The position numbers were made by a program, and so were the translations under genes. Below, piece by piece: positions 1 through 11,556 of a stretch of DNA of 64,000 nt. The notes beneath the pieces were generated by a model. That model searched no databases. It was not told where the DNA came from and saw only the letters and a list, made by a program, of their open reading frames with translations. Within the stretch, counting starts at the first letter, position 1. The number at the start of each line of letters is the position of its first letter. The stretch covers positions 40,142,593-40,206,592 of the forward strand of contig OX419759.1 in NCBI GenBank assembly GCA_948567375.1, read 5' to 3'. Source of the stretch: Lunularia cruciata (taxonomy: Eukaryota > Streptophyta > Marchantiopsida > Lunulariales > Lunulariaceae).

Positions 1-1008
1 CAATACGCTCAGCCAAACCAAAGACTACTACCAAAGTGGGCGAAGTAGCCTGCAACAACGTAGCATCACAAACTCTACGTCGCAACTCCCTGTCCAGTAT
101 CCCATACCAAAACTGGACTGCCTGGGCCTTAGTAACTCCCTGAGTGAAACTGATCAGCCGCCTCATGCGAGTATATGCCTTGCGTAGGCTCTCTCCAGCC
201 TTCCACTGGAACTCCTGCAAGCTCCTTAGCTTGTCAATCTGCACTCCCTGGTAGTTTTGCCTCAAACATAGGAAGAACTCAACCATGGGGTTAAACCCCG
301 GTACCACACCACCTCTTGCAGCAGTTCCTCCACTCGTAGTAGCACTATCTCCAGCTAGTGCACCTCCACTAGCTCCACCCACACTACTCGAGCTAGAACT
401 TGTAGGTACAGCCGATCTACTCCTGGCCACCGAGCCTGAAGTGATGGAGACATAGTGTGGAGACCAATACTGCTCCATAACTCAATCTCCTCCAAATGAG
501 CTCTCCTGAACTCATGGTAATCATCCATCGGTGGACCCTCCAAGTGCTGAAACAACCCCTTCCATGCCATGAAGGGTGTGAACAAAGTCGGGTTCCACAT
601 CTGCTGCAGATCACACCAACTATCGAACTCTTGGATGAAGTCATCCAACTCAATGGTACCCACTGTACCAGAGTAATGCCTAGGGCCTTTGGAGGCCCCA
701 TAAATCTCGTCCATGTCCCACAACAACGGTGCGGACACACCAAGTGCACTCTCAACTGAATCAGCTCCGGTGTCGAACTCCAACTCAGAGTCAATCTCCT
801 CCCTCACTGGGACCTGAGATACAAGCTGATACCGAGTACCACTCCGAGTAAACCCACTACGTACTGCAGGGCTAACTCCTCTGGAATCTCCAAAGAACTC
901 CGTCGTGACCACGTAATTGCAATAGCAAACCCGAACCACCAACTGCAACTGCAAGTCGCAACCACAAGTACCCCACCAAGTGCTAACACCACCACGTGCC
1001 AACACCAA
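1..1008 (-). pseudogene. Ty3/gypsy gag remnant (element F), cut by the window edge
   Basis: Capsid-type gag of an LTR retrotransposon, the protein that packages the element RNA in cytoplasmic particles. Read on the minus strand, the upstream part (about 820 down to 461) carries a DDFIQEFDSWCDLQQMWNP stretch and MAWKGLFQHLEGPPMDDYHEF. The downstream part (about 460 to 1) is in another frame: a Ser/Gly-rich linker, then FNPMVEFFLCLRQNYQGVQ, LRSLQEFQWKAGESLRKAYT and QAVQFWYGILDRELRRRV, which is the classic retrotransposon gag helix-rich pattern. A single frameshift near 460 separates the halves. Zinc knuckle and pol would lie to the left, outside the window. The true start is not resolved; a weak GGTATCAG primer-site-like string lies on the minus strand near 822-832. 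Family assignment is firm; exact ends are not. Confidence 0.8.
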
Positions 1009-2707
1009 CTAAACACCACCCACTAATGTAACTCTACCAAGATAACTACACTAGGGGAAGGGCAACCTATAACCTGCCATCATAACATGCACTCTCACGG
1101 TCTGCAGGTCATCACTTCCTGCCTCACTGGAGAGAAACAAAGGTAGTCTGACTGGTCATCACTCCAGCCTCACCACCGAGAGCACACCAGAGCACCAACG
1201 CTCAAAAGTCAAGGCACCTCACACAAACATGGTGCACAAACAAGAAGCAAAGAATGGAGGGGATCTAATCACAAGAAATCTAAATGAAAACCCTCCATCT
1301 CATAACACAACACGGGACTGACTCTACCACCATTTGGCATTTGACATAAGAGTAGTTCGTATCTAAGTCCTAAGCTACCAGGATCACCAAGAATGGGATC
1401 AAACTACCTCTCCTAGCCAAAGCTACATGTGTATAGGTGACAGTGGCACAGTCACTATGACAACAAGTGAGGGTGGACCAGTTGGCTAGGGCACCAGTCT
1501 AGGAACAAGAGATCTAGGGGTCAAACCTTGTTGCGCACAATCTAGCAAGAAAGGCAGATTTTGCCAACCAATGACCAAGATCTACACTAAACTAGCTAGC
1601 CTCACGCCAACAAGCTGGCTTGCTGGCCCTTCTAGGCCTTTGTAGCCTCTCATAGCCCACAGCCCTATGCCTCGAAATGCCAAAATTCAGCCAAATGAGG
1701 CCTTTCTTGTTGCCACTTCGAACCTCCTCCAAAATTGGCAAAACTTCTCCAAATCTGCGAAACTCCTCCAAACTAGCAAAACTTCTCCAAATCTGGCCAA
1801 ACATCAAAACTCCTCCAATTCTGGCCCAAAATCTGATGTAAATTTGACGTAAAATCTGACGTAAACCCTAAAGATGGACGTCTGCCAAATCTCCCGCTAA
1901 CTTTCCACTCGAGCCAAATTGACAAAACGGGTTTTTCCAAATCACAATTTCATGAGCTTTCCAACTCCACCTTCAATTTCACTTTCTGAGCCCAACTCGC
2001 AGCAAATTGGTCTTGCCTTCACCTCCTGAGCTCAAAATCACAACACTGCTCAAAAATTGCTCCTTCTTTGCTCGAAATTTGGCCAGCGCTTCCGCACACC
2101 GTCCGCCTAACTGCCAAATTTGCATCAACTACACAAGCTTCTGCACACTAGGGAAACACAGAACCTGAATCGAGCTACCACGATCCACCGAGCTGGGAGA
2201 TACCACCAACACTCAACGTTCCTGCACTCGATTTCCCCCTGACCTCACTTCTCTAATGTAATCAGATTGCTTAACACTCTCAACTCAACTCAACTCAGAT
2301 CAATACTTGATCTGTCACTCTATAAACTACCAACAACTGGGCACTGATTACAGTCAAGCCACACCCACTCAAGCACAGAGAATCCAGGTGACGCTCGCCG
2401 GCCTCTGTCCACCATAGCCAGGAACTCGAAGGCTCAACATCAAAGAAGTGAGCTCTCTGGAGCTCACTTCAAAACTATACCCCCTGGACTCGAGCTAGCC
2501 CTGAAACCCTAATGGTCCCACTGATGGCACACTCGACGGTGCAAACGGTGCAAAGTGACGGTGGGCCCCACCGTGAAGTCAGTACTCCGAACACAAAATC
2601 TAACCGTCGGAAAGTAGTCCCTGAGAAACTGCTAGAATAACTCTAACTACCATCACTGGAACTCCAGTGTCCGAGCATCTAGATGTGGAACTACAAATGG
2701 CGTGACA
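1009..2707 (-). repeat. 5' LTR and leader of gypsy element F
   Basis: On the minus strand the block starts at 2707 with TGTCACGCCATTTGTAG, a typical gypsy LTR start (TG then CACGCC). A TATA-like TTTATAGAG lies near 2318-2326 on that strand. The stretch 2257-2454 recurs in inverted orientation at 11357-11556, so it is a dispersed repeat. The inner LTR end, the primer-binding site and the start of the gag leader could not be placed. CG dinucleotides are well kept here, which suggests a younger insertion than its neighbours. No gene seen. Confidence 0.6.
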
Positions 2708-3190
2708 ATGGTTCTACATTAGTCATGATTAGCTAAATTTAGTCATAACTAAGATAGAGGGGACCTTACTTTAGAGGAAGTGAAAAAGATGAGCACCATT
2801 ATTTTGGATTCTAGTGTGTTGACTTGGTATTATTCCTAGGTATTTGGCTTTGAGGAAAGAGTTGAGAACTCTTGGGCCCACAAGCCTTTTTGTTTTGGAT
2901 TCTTCTATAGTCCAAGGATAGCCCATGTGAAGGAATCCTTGACTTAGTGGTTGGGTCAAGATAATATCACATGCTAGTGGAATATGCCCATGTGAATGGA
3001 TATGCCTTTCTACTTTTTGACTTTACTTGACCTTTAGTCTAGTAACTTGAGTTATTGTGGTAATTAGTAAATTTGGTACGTAACTTTGTCACAAGTATAT
3101 AAACAAGGGGTGAGGAGGTACTCAAAATTATTTCATTTGCAACTATATCTCTCTCATTGAGTTCTCTAGAGAGCAATATCTTGAGTCTTG
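2708..3190 (+). repeat. 5' LTR remnant of element A
   Basis: Matches the 3' LTR of A from about 10755 onward, and the B LTRs, starting at the string ATGGTTCTACATTAGTCATG. Homology stops at the phrase cttgagtcttg, and the sequence jumps to what follows the LTR in B. A TATATAAAC promoter box is at 3096-3104. Both LTR termini are lost. Confidence 0.8.
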
Positions 3191-4137
3191 CCGAGACTTC
3201 TCTAGAAGGCAAGATAATGTTCCGTGTTCAATTTTACATTAGGCAAAAGGAGAGTATGAGAGCTCACTTGGAGAGAACATTAGGAGAGGAGAGGGCTGAA
3301 CTTATGTTAGAGAACCAAGATCCATTTGTATACCCTATAGTTCATTATGATGTCTTTGAAGTGATTTTGTACATCTTGTACACATGAGAGGATTTGGAGA
3401 GATTGTGTGAGATGGATTGTAGATTTTGGGTAAAATCTCAAGCTTGAGATCTAGATTTGAAATTTCTATACATTATAGCTTGGGTTATCTTTTGGTTTTC
3501 ACACTTAAAATTATTGTGAGAGCTAATATGCGCACTGGACTAGAATTTTTTAAAGTTCATAGGGTAAACTGCTCTTGCAACTACATGCTCTCTGGAAAAT
3601 TTTATAGAGTCTACCATTTCTTCAATTTATTTTGGGTTCATTGTCCTCAAATTTTTCAAGAAAATTCAGTGCATTATATCCTACTTGCTGACTAAAAAAT
3701 TAGAGAGAGATCATTCTTGCATACAGAGTTATGAGTTTTTGAAGTGAAGGGGGTGGTTATCAGACCAAATCTGAAATATGTGTGATAAATAGAAAGGTGT
3801 CTAGGCCAAATGGCTTGATGAAAAGATCTGAAATTTTGCAAGGAGGTATGCCTTGAAGTTGTGATCAAGTGCAAAAAATTTCAAAGGATTGTCACATATT
3901 GGTTGAGAGATTTGAGTAAAAGTGTGAGGAACGGTCAATTCTACAAAGTGGAGATCTCATGCATGAGAAGTTTGAGAGCAACAAAAAGCATGTTTGAGTA
4001 TTAAGATTCATCTTTGGAACATAGAGTGTCATCAAGAGTGGAAATTGAGACTATGTAAGGTTTTTAACGGGTTTGAGGTGATTGTAGGGGTGGATTTGAG
4101 GAAAAGAGAGTTTACAATAGAATCTGAAGAGAGTGTT
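3191..4137 (+). pseudogene. Leader and upstream-ORF remnant of element A
   Basis: Collinear with 46720-47645 of element B, the region between LTR and gag. Shared stretches include the DNA phrases ggccaaatggct, gaaaagatctgaaat and gagatctcatgcatgag. In translation, KLRLCKV and KREFTIESEESV align with MLRLCKV and KKEFSIEFGESV in B. Frames are broken by several stops. The match ends abruptly at 4137, where element C3 begins. In B this reading continues into a zinc-knuckle-like ORF; here that part is missing. Function unknown. Confidence 0.55.
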
Positions 4138-7100
4138 CCTCCACTAATGCACCTCTTCCTAATGACTCTACAAACCTGCAGATTTGAAATGACAATGCAC
4201 CTCTTCATATCTGCCTATTCACATCTCAAATTGGTTACTTATCCAATCCAATGTCTACTTCTTCCTCGTCTTTCAAACCCAAACTCAAAGTAACTTTACT
4301 TCCTATTGCTCTATCCTCGAGTTTCATAATTCCTACCACTTCGACTAGATCTAACAGTTCTCTTTCTTGATCTGACATTTCACTTATGGGTAATCTATCT
4401 AACTCTTTATCTTCTGACCCACTCTTCTCTAATGTCTCCAATGGTAACTCCAAAGACATCTATACTCCTACTTCATCTACTTCAGGTTTTACTCTAACAT
4501 CTTTCTAAAGTTTATCTATCTCTAACTTTACCAAATCTAATCTAATCGTGATATTATCTTCTACTTATTATAATTTTCTTATCTTCACAAGTTCTAAGAC
4601 TAACTAACAAAGCATTCAAGTTTGTGTCCTTTGCTTGTCTCCTCCTCGTCTCCTGTACCAACAACTTCAACTTGTGCAGCCTCGTCTCTTCAGTACAAAC
4701 ACTGGCCTCTATACTCAGCATTGCATTCATCTTGATTAAGATCTCCTTCAATGGCTCCAATCTCATCTTCCTTTCATGCTCACAATCTGCAAGCCAATCT
4801 TCCCTGTACATTGCCAATTCTGCCTCAAACTTGGGTTTCACAATTTCCTTCTCCTTCTCCTTCTGTGCAACCGTCGCTTCCTCATTACAAAGTAACTCTT
4901 GAAATCTCTCTTCTTCCCTATATCTCACTGTCAACTCTTGTTGCCATAGTTGCTTCTTCTCTTCTACACTCTCCATCACTCTATTGAGCTCTTGTTTCTT
5001 CTCTGCTACCCTCGCCATAGCATGGATAATTTCTAGTCTTGAATTAGCAAACTGCTGCTTCAAGATTTTGTACTCAACTACTTGTCTTTCCCTTGCTATG
5101 TCACTCTGCTTCACAAGTTCCTCTTGATACCTCACTTCTCTCTTCAAGTTCTCAATCACTTGACTTTGCACTACTGCATGCACTTGCAGTACTTCCCTTT
5201 CCTCCTCACCTTAGATTATACTCTTCTTCAACTCCAAGTTCTCTTCTTCCAGTCTTGCTAATACCTGCAACACAGTCTTCACCTCCGGACACTTTGATTG
5301 CATCTCCTTCTTCTTGTGCTCTAGCTTCACTAACAACAAGCACACAACTTCTCGTAGGTAGTCCACTCCATCACTTGCAACTACTTCATAGTGTGGAGTG
5401 ATCTCCTTTTTTACCTCTTCTTCTCCTGATACTCACCTTCTTCTCTACAATCGTCGTATCGGAATAGACGCTTCACTTCCTGAACTAGCATTCTCCTCTT
5501 CCCTTGCCTTGCTTGGACCCACTTCACACTTTGCCTTGCGCCTCAACCAAACTCCCCTTTGAATCGTAATCTTCTTCTCCTCTGGCTCAAGTACCTTGTC
5601 CTCCAACTTTGCATCATTCTCTTCCTCGAGCTTCACCCGAACTTCTTCTTCTTCTACAAGTACCGACATCATCTTCCCACCTTCATTGCTATCACTACTC
5701 GTATCCCCACTTTGTAGCATGAGCTTGGGTTCTTCCTTGTGTTCCAAGTCTTTGGACTTGCACTTGGCTTTGCCCTTCAAGTCTTCTTCCAATGACGCAA
5801 TCACCACCATACCTTTCCTCGGGTTTCCTCTCCTGGGTCTTCTGAGGTCTTGTCTTCTCTATGTCTTTGCCTTCTCCTTATTGACTCCGCTTCTTTGACT
5901 TTGGAGTACTTACTTCTACCTTTGCACTCTTCCTTGTCTGCATGTAGTACTCATCATTGTTTTGGATTTGAAGAATATACTATTGCTCCTCCGCGTCGAC
6001 TTCCTTTCTCAAATCGGGATGAAAGTGAGACACCATTCTACTACGCTAAACTGCATTGAGCAAATTCAACCCAAGGTAGAAATGTGCTGCAAACGGCACG
6101 ATGTAGTGTAGAGGCAACTTATCCCACAAATTCCATACCATCTACCTCGTTCTCCCATGGAAGCACCTCGCCTAATTGATGGGTTCTCTTGCAAATATCT
6201 TATGGAAGAACACCGCTTGGTGTTTCATCACATAAGTCGTTCTCTCCGGCTTCAAGATTGCCATGAGAGAACTCACAATCCCTCCTTGACCAGATCTTTG
6301 TTACTCTCTACTTTATTCTTTGTCTACTTCAAAGAGAAGGCATCCCTCACTTCTTGGGTTTCTTTGGCTACCTCTTCCTTCCCCAAGAACATGGCACCTT
6401 GCTCTGCGCCTGCTTCTCTTTCGAGTTCCAATCTCCAATCCGACTCTGTCCAGCAAGCCGGATTTCCTCTCTTCTCCTCTTCCTCAGGGCCATCCAGACA
6501 CTTACTCTTGATTATCTCGGTCATGAATCCTAGAAAACTCATGTTCTAGTTCCACGCCAAGAATGTGATCCAAAGTCGGCTCAAGACTTCAATTCTTGCG
6601 ATCACTCTAACCTCCGAATTGCATGATTTCTCACTATGAATTTGGAGTTCTTCTTTCCTCCTCCCATCTTTCTTGCTTCCTCACTGTCTCTCGGGTTAAC
6701 TCTCTTGAATTCTCCTCTACACACTAGTGCAGCTTCAACTCTACTTCCCTTCCCCCGATCTCTTACAGAATGACTCCTCAAAGGCAAAGGAAAATTGCTC
6801 GACATTGCTTTGTTCTTAGCCAAATTTTTATAGAGTCACGCCTTTTTTATCTCTCTTCAATTTGAGTTTCTTCCAAGAAATCACACCTCTTGCATGCGCT
6901 TGTCATTGTCAAGTGTACTTCACGCGTATGACTGCCGGTTTTTGAACGGTCCCTTCTTGAATTTCTTGCCCCAAAGAAAAGTTATTACATTGTCTTTGCC
7001 TCGGGTTGAGCTCCCTCCAATAAGAAAACTTCTTACTTTGGGTTGTATGCTGACAGAGCAAGTCTGAGTACTTTGCCTTATGACCCAAAGCCACGTTACC

Positions 7101-7220
7101 TCGGGTTTCATCCCGAAGACTCTTTTCTTTGCCTTCTTTGGCCATACAGGCGCAATCCAACTTTTCTATACACTTCTTCTTCTCTATTTCAAAAAAAAAT
7201 AAAAAAATGTAGGTACCACA
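4138..7220 (-). mobile_element. C-family element copy C3, 3' truncated, minus strand
   Basis: Inverted copy of the complete element C1 (40344-44131). Its 5' terminus is at 7220, reading TGTGGTACCTACATTTTTTT on the minus strand against TGTGGTGCCCACATTTTTTG in C1. The copy ends at 4138, so it lacks roughly the last 700-750 bp of C1. The insertion site inside element A also lost about 1.6 kb of gag (compare B 47645-49276), so no target duplication is visible. A conserved TATAAAAAT box lies at 6824-6832 on the minus strand. Coding content is given separately. Confidence 0.8.
4235..6805 (-). pseudogene. C-family coiled-coil protein, broken (C3 copy)
   Basis: Two joined readings on the minus strand. 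A short first ORF starts at 6805 (MSSNFPLPLRS) and ends, after one frameshift, at a TAG at 6546-6548 directly after AWN. The second starts 3 bases later at ATG 6542 (MSFLGFMTEII) and includes NPACWTESDWRLELE. After frameshifts it runs through an acidic, Ser-rich segment (SGDTSSDSNEGGK), a basic patch, and a long coiled coil (5183-4554: NRVMESVEEKKQLWQQEL, MYREDWLADCEHERK). It ends in an acidic tail with ELPLETLEKSG. It has no polymerase, integrase or zinc-knuckle motif. The coiled-coil part is better preserved than in C1. Role unknown; a nuclear or structural protein of the element is only a guess. Confidence 0.65.
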
Positions 7221-7915
7221 ACTCTTCTCAAGGATTTACTCCAAGCAAGGATACTCCTTTGTCTACTAGGAGCACTTGCTCCTCAACACTATCAACAACA
7301 AAGACTCTAAGGAAGAAGTTGGGGATGGAGGATTTCTTGATTTCAAAGCAACAGTGGAACTACAATTTGTTGGAGGATGTTGGTAACCACAAGGCTAACA
7401 TCACAATGGGCCAATTGATTGCTTTGAACCCTACCTTGAGAAAGGAGCTTAGAGGTGGTTTGAGTTCTACAAGGAGCAAGAGGAAGAAGAAGGAAAAAGC
7501 TCCAGTATCAATGGGGTTGGTGGATGCCAAGCTAGCACCATGGGAGACTTGTGAATATGCCTCTAAGATTGATATAAGAGTGAATGGTCACAACATCAAG
7601 GATGCATTGGTTGATGGTAGATCAACAATAAATGCCATGTCAAAAAGGTTGATGAAGAAGTAAGGTGTATGCTACCCTCAAGACCTTCAACATTTGTGGT
7701 GAGCATGGCAAACAAGCAACAAGTTAGACCAGTAGGGGTGATGGATAAGGTGGTAGTTTCAGTTATGGGAGTTCAAAATCTCATGACTTTCCAAGTCTTG
7801 AAGGATTCAAGCTATGACTTACTTCTTGGGAGGACATGGTTGAGAGCAACACACAAAACTGATCAATGGCACAAAGTGTTCTTGAGTATTGGCCATCAAA
7901 CCATAGAGTCATAGT
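7221..7915 (+). pseudogene. Protease and gag-pol linker of element A
   Basis: Aspartic protease region that would cut the gag-pol polyprotein. Visible in order: a linker (MEDFLISKQQWNYNLLED, then HKANITMGQLIALNP), a Lys/Arg-rich patch, then the protease core with VNGHNIKDALVDGRSTINAM, where VDGRST stands in the place of the D-S/T-G active site. In B the same site reads VDRRS. A frameshift at 7660-7669 leads to MLPSRPSTFVVSMANKQQ and the conserved DLLLGRTWL near the domain end. The first codons follow directly on the C3 terminus at 7220. Probably inactive. Confidence 0.75.
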
Positions 7916-9215
7916 TCTTGTGACTAACACCACCAACACTTCACATTCAAATACACCGTCTTCCGATTATTGGGAATCTGATTTTGGAGAAGGAGCTTCA
8001 GGTTTGGACACAAGCATAGAGGAGGAGACTTCCATGAAGGAGGATGAATCTCAATCGGATTCAAATGTGTATCCCTTGTGTTCTATAGATTTTGCACCTA
8101 AGCCAGAGGTTTTGAAGGACCCAGATAAATCACCATTGACACTTGAGGAAGTAGAGAGAAGGTTATCTATCCTCAAGTGTGGCGCAAATGTTACCAAGGA
8201 GGAGAAGGTGAGATTTGAGGAGATTTTCCACAAGTTCATGCATGTGTTTGCTTTTAGTTACAAGGATTTGAATGAAGTCACCTTGGAGGAGCACAAGATA
8301 GAGGTGGAGTCACATGCAAGACCAATCCGCCAAAAGCAACATTGCATTAGCCCACCAATATCTTTGGTTGCAAAGGAGGAGATTGATAAGCTCAAGGAGG
8401 CCGGATTTATCTTTGAGGTGGAGAATTCAGAATGGATGTCTCCAATTGTCATTGTGAAGAAAAAGAATGGCAAGCTTGAGGTATGTGTGGATTACAAGAA
8501 GCTCAATGTTACTACCAAGAAATACTACTACCCATTGCCATTCATTGATGAGATCTTGGGGGAGGTTGCAGGTCATGAGAGGTACAATTTTGGAGATGGT
8601 TATAGTGGATATAACCAAATCAAGATTGCACTAGAGCATCATCAACTCAGCACATTCACCACACCTTGGGGAACTTTTGCTACCAAGGTCATGCCTTTGA
8701 GGCTTTGCAATGCTCTAGCCACATTCCAATAGTTCATGAACAAGGTATTTGAACCTTTCATTGGGAAATTTGTGAGAGACTTCATTGATGACTTTTGTGT
8801 CTATGGGAGCAAGGAGGAGCACTTTGAGCACCTAATCAAAGTCTTGCAACGCTTAGATGAGGCAAATGCATCACTCAACCTAGATAAGTGCATTTTTGGA
8901 TGTGAAGAAGGTCTACTTTTGGGGCACATCATCTCCAAGGATGGAATAGCAGTTGATCTTGAGAAGGTGAGGAAAATCTCAGACCTTCCATTCCCTTCAA
9001 GCTTGAAAAATTTATGCCAATTCTTGGGGATGGTTGGATACTATAGGAGGTTCATCTTCTCATTTTCCAACAAGGCTTATGCATTGACCATCTACATGAA
9101 GAAGGGTGTAGATTACATGGTGATTTTAGAGGACAAGAAGGCTCTCAAAGCTTCTGAGGAGCTCAAGCAATCCCTTGTTGTAGCTCCAATTCTTGCTCAA
9201 CCTGATTGGAGTTAG
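7916..9215 (+). pseudogene. Reverse transcriptase of gypsy element A
   Basis: RNA-directed DNA polymerase that copies element RNA to cDNA. Reads through the N-terminal arm (RFEEIFHKFMHVFAFSYKDL), RPIRQKQHCISP, the primer-grip region SPIVIVKKKNGKLEVCVDYK, DGYSGYNQI, and TPWGTFATKVMPLRLCNA. A TAG stop at 8730-8732 falls just after ATFQ. The frame then continues with FIDDFCVYG at 8781-8807, the gypsy form of the YxDD active site, and FLGMVGYYRRF. A second TAG lies near 9213-9215, after QPDWS. DGY is preceded by FG where FL is usual. Otherwise the domain is nearly complete, so this is the best preserved RT of its family in the window. Confidence 0.9.
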
Positions 9216-9640
9216 CCGTTCATCCTCTACATTGATGCTTCTAATGTAGCTGTAGGATGCACTCTTAGTCAATTAGACCAAGATTGGCATGATCATCCAA
9301 TAGCTTATGCTAATAGGCAGATGGTTTCAGCAGAAAAGAACTACTCTATCACGGAGAGAGAAGGGTTGGCAATGATCTTTGGTCTCAAGAATTTTAGACA
9401 ATACTTGATTGGAGGGAAAGCCACCATTGTCACGGATCACAAGGCTTTGAAGTACATCTTCAACAAGTTTAATGTTGAAGGGAGACTAGCAAGTTGGATG
9501 ATACTGAGTATGACTACACCATTGAGGCTAGGATAGGAAAGAAACATGCAAATGTTCATTTAATATCTAGAGCCTATGATCATGATGGAGATGAGCCAGT
9601 GGATGATTCCTTCCCAAATGAGGAGCTCATGATAATCTCA
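9216..9640 (+). pseudogene. RNase H of element A
   Basis: Follows the RT directly. PFILYIDASNVAVGCTLSQ carries the first catalytic Asp (usual form YTDAS), then NYSITEREGLAMIFGLKNFR with the conserved Glu, and VTDHKALKYIFNKFN with a further Asp. A small deletion near 9500, compared with B 50545-50565, shifts the frame between SWMIL and EYDYTIEARIGKKHANVHL. RNase H removes the RNA strand during reverse transcription. Inactive as it stands because of the stop and frameshift. Confidence 0.85.
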
Positions 9641-10645
9641 ATCACTCAAGAGGTTCCAATGGAGTACAAGGAGATTGTGGATTTTGTGACAAGAGGTTAC
9701 TATCCAGAAGGGATGCATGCTAGGGAGAGGAAGGCCCTTGTAGCAAGATCTAGACTTTATACAATGGTGGAGGATATTCTTTCTCACCAAGGAGCAAATG
9801 GTCTACTTCGAAGAGTAGTGGGTAAGGAAGAGTCTATCCTACTTATAAAGGAGTTTCATGAAGGTTAAGTGTATGGAGGACACTTTGCAAGAAAGGTGAC
9901 TGCTTTCAAGATTCTAGATGCATGTTACCATTGGAGAGGTATTTTCAAAGATTGTCTTAATTATTGCAAAACTTGTCATGTTTGTCAAGCTTTTGCTAGA
10001 AAGTCTACATCCACTCCACCACTTAGATCAATTCCATTGCTAGGACCTTTTGAGAAGAGGGGAATTGATTTTGTAGGTCCTCTCAATAGAAACCCGAGGA
10101 ACAATTGGTACATTGTGGTTCTTACTGACTACCTTACCAAGTGGGTTGAGGCTAGACCATTGAGGGACAAGAATGAAAATGAAGTTGGTAGATTTCTTTA
10201 TGAACGCATTATCACTAGATTTGGATGCCCTTTGGAGTTGGTTTCTGATAGAGGAGGAGGGTTTATAGGAAGCATTACTATAGCCATACTATGACATTTC
10301 TCTATCACACATAGAGTAACACATAGAGGCAAGAGCAGTTGCTATGGTTCAAGTGGAGCAAGCCCAAGGGAAACAAAAGGAGAGCTATGACAAGAGGCAA
10401 GGCAAGAAGAAGGTGGAGCCTTTCAAAGAAGGTGATTGGGTAATGTTGTTTGATTCTATCAATTCAAGAGAGTGCAAAATAATTTTTTGCCTAAGTACTT
10501 TGGACCTTTCATAGTGGAGAAGGTGTGGGGCAATTACACCTATGATCTCAAGGAGTTGGGAGGAAGACACTTTGATAGGATTAACCATGATAAGTTGAAG
10601 ATGTACCATAGAAGGTAGAGAGACCTTCACTTTGAGGACAAAGTG
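9641..10645 (+). pseudogene. Integrase of element A, with the catalytic Glu region deleted
   Basis: DDE integrase that inserts cDNA into the genome. The HHCC zinc domain is visible as GGHFARKV with CKTCHVCQAFARKS, interrupted by a TAA at 9866-9868. The core begins GIDFVGPLNRNPRNNW (first Asp), followed by TDYLTKWVEARPL and LVSDRGGGF (second Asp, about 10240-10260). After about 10315 the sequence jumps to the C-terminal part; about 270-300 bp present in B (51360-51690), holding the third acidic residue in NSNGLVERTNQ, are gone. The tail keeps KYFGPFIVEKVWGNYTYDLK and a short H-rich end. No chromodomain. Confidence 0.85.
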
Positions 10646-10651
10646 AAAACT

Positions 10652-10666
10652 TAGTCCGGGGGTAAA
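10652..10666 (+). other. Polypurine-tract-like site of element A
   Basis: The string AGTCCGGGGGTAAA directly precedes the TG of the 3' LTR at 10667. Element B has the same arrangement (agtccggggataaa before 52042). This is where plus-strand cDNA priming would occur; it is only partly purine. Confidence 0.5.
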
Positions 10667-11355
10667 TGTAACACCCATTTGTAGATGTGTGTGGTATTAT
10701 GATATTTAGCTTGGTATTACAAGTACTTAAGAGATATTACTTATATAAAGATAAAGGATGGTTCTATATTAGTCATGGTTAGCCAAAGTTAGTCATAGCT
10801 AAGATAGAGGGGACTTTACTTTAGAGGAAGTAGAAAAGATGAGCACCCCTATTTTGGATTTTAGTATGTTGACTTGGTATTATTCCTAGGTGTTTGGCTT
10901 TGAGGAAAGAGTTGAGAACTCTTGGGCCCGCAAGCCTTTTTGTTTTGGATTCTTCTATAGTCCAAGGATAGCCCATGTGAAGGAATCCTTGACTTAGTGG
11001 TTGGGTCAAGATAAGATCACATGCTAGTGGAGTATGCCCATGTGAATGGATATTCCTTTCTACTTTTTGACTTTACTTGACTTTTAGTCTAGTAACTTGA
11101 GTTATTGTGGTAATTAGTAACTTTGGTACATAACTATTTCACAAGTATATAAACAAGGGGTGAGGAGGTACTCATCATCCTTTCATTTGCAACTATATCT
11201 CTCTCATTGAGTTCTCTAGTGAGCAATGTCTTGAGTCTTGGAGTGTTAGCCTTGGAGGAGTATGATGGAGTTGGGGTTCCTTGCCTTCTTAGTCCATGGT
11301 GCGCTACCATAATAGTCATCAGGGGTTCATGCTGAGTGAGAGACAGGCCGGCTCA
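10667..11355 (+). repeat. 3' LTR of element A (complete)
   Basis: Starts TGTAACACCC, ends GGCCGGCTCA. It is the same family as the LTRs at 2708, 45306, 45936 and 52042, and as the inverted pieces at 44947 and 52735. A TATATAAAC box is at 11146-11154. The next bases after 11355 are tagctcac, where an inverted F-type LTR scrap begins. Confidence 0.85.
11146..11154 (+). promoter_or_regulatory. TATA box in the A/B-family LTR
   Basis: TATATAAAC, preceded by acaag and followed by an aaggggtgaggaggta-type stretch. It recurs at the same place in the other LTRs (3096, 45786, 46418, 52520), so it is likely the element promoter. Confidence 0.55.
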
Positions 11356-11356
11356 T

Positions 11357-11556
11357 AGCTCACTTCTCTAATGTTGAGCCTTCGAGTTCCTGGCTATGGT
11401 GGATAGAGGCCAATGAGCGTCACCTAGATTCTCTTAGCTAGAGTAGGTGTGGCTTGACTGTAATCAATGCCTAGTTGTTGGCAGTTTATAGAGTGACAGA
11501 TCAAGTATTGATTTGAGTTGAGTGGATTCAAGAGTTGTAAACAATCTGATTATTAT
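11357..11556 (+). repeat. F-type LTR fragment, inverted relative to element F
   Basis: Matches the reverse complement of 2257-2454 almost base for base (for example GAGCCTTCGAGTTCCTGGC and GACAGATCAAGTATTGAT). It carries the same TTTATAGAGTGACAG promoter-like run. It starts within two bases of the end of A's 3' LTR and stops where copia coding begins. Confidence 0.8.

Larger units (their letters stand above)
2708..11355 (+). mobile_element. Ty3/gypsy retrotransposon A, degraded, plus strand
   Basis: Element with LTR remnants at both ends (2708-3190 and 10667-11355) and a pol order of protease, RT, RNase H, integrase, which is Ty3/gypsy order. No chromodomain follows the integrase; the C-terminus ends in a GPF-type module (KYFGPFIVEKVWGN). 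The 5' LTR lacks its first 90 or so bases and its last 200, including the primer-binding site. The gag segment is replaced by insertion C3 (4138-7220). Pol has two in-frame stops, frameshifts and a deletion across the integrase Glu region. Element B (45306-52729) is a sister copy and was used to place breaks. Not able to transpose. Confidence 0.85.

Noticed and set aside
822..832. GGTATCAG on the minus strand as a tRNA-Met primer site of element F
   Set aside because: It lies within the presumed gag-leader reading with no LTR end visible beside it; mentioned only as a weak possibility.
3994..4293. 99-codon plus-strand open frame
   Set aside because: It runs across the A/C3 junction at 4137/4138 and is a chimera of leader sequence and antisense C3.
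4624..5401. Several Ser/Leu-rich plus-strand frames
   Set aside because: These are antisense shadows of the C3 coiled coil; Lys/Glu-rich coding read backwards gives Ser/Leu/Phe-rich frames.
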